From positions 49,316 to 113,315 of the forward strand of contig WYBM01000044.1 in assembly GCA_011525915.1 (NCBI GenBank): a stretch of DNA of 64,000 nucleotides, read 5' to 3'. This document shows, piece after piece, positions 63,624 to 64,000 of the stretch. The position numbers and the translations under genes were made by a program. Numbering within the stretch: position 1 is the stretch's first letter; each line of letters opens with the position of its first letter. Below the pieces are notes generated by a model. That model searched no databases. It was not told the DNA's origin and saw only the letters and a list, made by a program, of their open reading frames with translations. Source of the DNA: Ardenticatenaceae bacterium. GTDB lineage: Bacteria > Chloroflexota > Anaerolineae > Promineifilales > Promineifilaceae.

Positions 63624-63839
63624 TTATGAAGCAACAAAATCGCTACTAGAATTATTCGGTTTCCCTTTTTTCCTCACACCAAATAGCCTCTCCAGTTGTT
63701 CATCGTATGCCTGCCTGTTTCCGTTATGCTCATGTGATCCCTGCCTGACCTGAAAACAATTGACACATGACTGTGGAGTTCCAGGCAACCATCTAATTTG
63801 ACGTTTACAGGTTTTGCATTCTGCATCTACCACGTTCAT
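63624..63839 (-). CDS. Small zinc-ribbon protein
   Basis: 71 aa. Two CxxC pairs (CKTC and CVNC) separated by about 14 residues form a zinc ribbon. The N-terminal half resembles short zinc-finger proteins of elements; the rest is basic. AGAGGA precedes the ATG. DNA or RNA binding is possible. Last gene before the window end; 63840-64000 shows nothing further. Confidence 0.55.
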   Translation of the reverse strand: MNVVDAECKTCKRQIRWLPGTPQSCVNCFQVRQGSHEHNGNRQAYDEQLERLFGVRKKGKPNNSSSDFVAS

Positions 63840-64000
63840 CGTTCCATTCCTCTTCTACGTTTTATCTTTCAATTCCTAACCTGGACAAGCCAGAACCAAA
63901 AAGGGGTTCAAAAGCTGTCCATAATCAATAAATTGTGTAAATTACCTCAACTTCCAATGGCAGCATGAGGGATGAAGATGACCACAATACTGATGACCGA

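Larger units (their letters stand above)
52370..64000. mobile_element. Integrative conjugative/mobilizable element (left part)
   Basis: From the broken comM to the window end, GC is visibly lower and the ACGGCCGT octamer drops to two copies. Gene content is that of a mobile element: large serine recombinase at the junction, excisionase-like HTH protein, Phd/PIN toxin-antitoxin pair, plasmid-type small protein, SSB, two TraG/VirD4-like ATPases, a replication-relaxation protein and small cargo. Nearly all genes from 56.1 to 63.8 kb are on the minus strand. The right end and any relaxase lie outside the window. Confidence 0.88.

Noticed and set aside
1..64000. tRNA, rRNA and CRISPR loci
   Set aside because: None was recognized on either strand by reading; small RNA genes could be missed without a covariance search.

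Overview
The window looks like a chromosome segment of a filamentous or environmental member of the Chloroflexota (Anaerolineae/Ardenticatenia-like). This is inferred from the division and cell-wall cluster with nrdR and a B12-dependent ribonucleotide reductase at its end, from secreted proteins with Pro/Thr linkers and a recurrent YLPVV-type motif, and from general protein character. No rRNA or tRNA gene was seen. About 52.3 kb is native chromosome; the last 11.6 kb is an integrated mobile element of visibly lower GC.

1-3.6 kb: 3' end of a ComQ-like isoprenyl transferase, overlapped by a ComP-like PDZ/multi-TM histidine kinase, with a convergent LuxR-type response regulator. This resembles the Bacillus comQXPA quorum-sensing locus, but no comX was found. 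4-9 kb: a DUF1684 protein, a class A beta-lactamase-like lipoprotein, a secreted phospholipase D/lamin-tail protein, and a 59-aa peptide that looks like a RiPP precursor, with its own near-consensus promoter and no maturation genes nearby. 9.2-14.6 kb: nrdJ (class II RNR) carrying two LAGLIDADG inteins, and nrdR. 14.8-32.6 kb: a dcw cluster, all on the minus strand, transcribed mraZ-rsmH-ftsL-ftsI-murF-mraY-murD-ftsW-murG-cvpA-murC-murB-ddl-ftsQ-ftsA-ftsZ. murE is missing from its usual place. 32.8-51.6 kb: accessory and secreted functions: a LysM lipoprotein, two tandem FG-GAP/VCBS proteins, a STAND NTPase with TPRs coupled to hutU, a hybrid sensor kinase, a DUF5060 glycoside hydrolase-like protein, a PQQ sugar dehydrogenase-like protein, a polytopic membrane protein, and a secreted CxxCH protein.

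51.8-64 kb: comM (yifB) is cut after about 200 codons by an element carrying a large serine recombinase at the junction, an excisionase-like HTH protein, a Phd/PIN toxin-antitoxin pair, an SSB, two TraG/VirD4-like ATPases, a replication-relaxation protein and small unknown genes. It is probably an integrative conjugative or mobilizable element whose far end lies outside the window.

Two genome-scale sequence signals run through the native part and are nearly absent from the element. One is the palindromic octamer ACGGCCGT (about 72 copies by eye in 52 kb against 2 in the last 11.6 kb). The other is a family of intergenic 7-bp-periodic CAGTxxx repeats, often with inverted copies that form hairpins.
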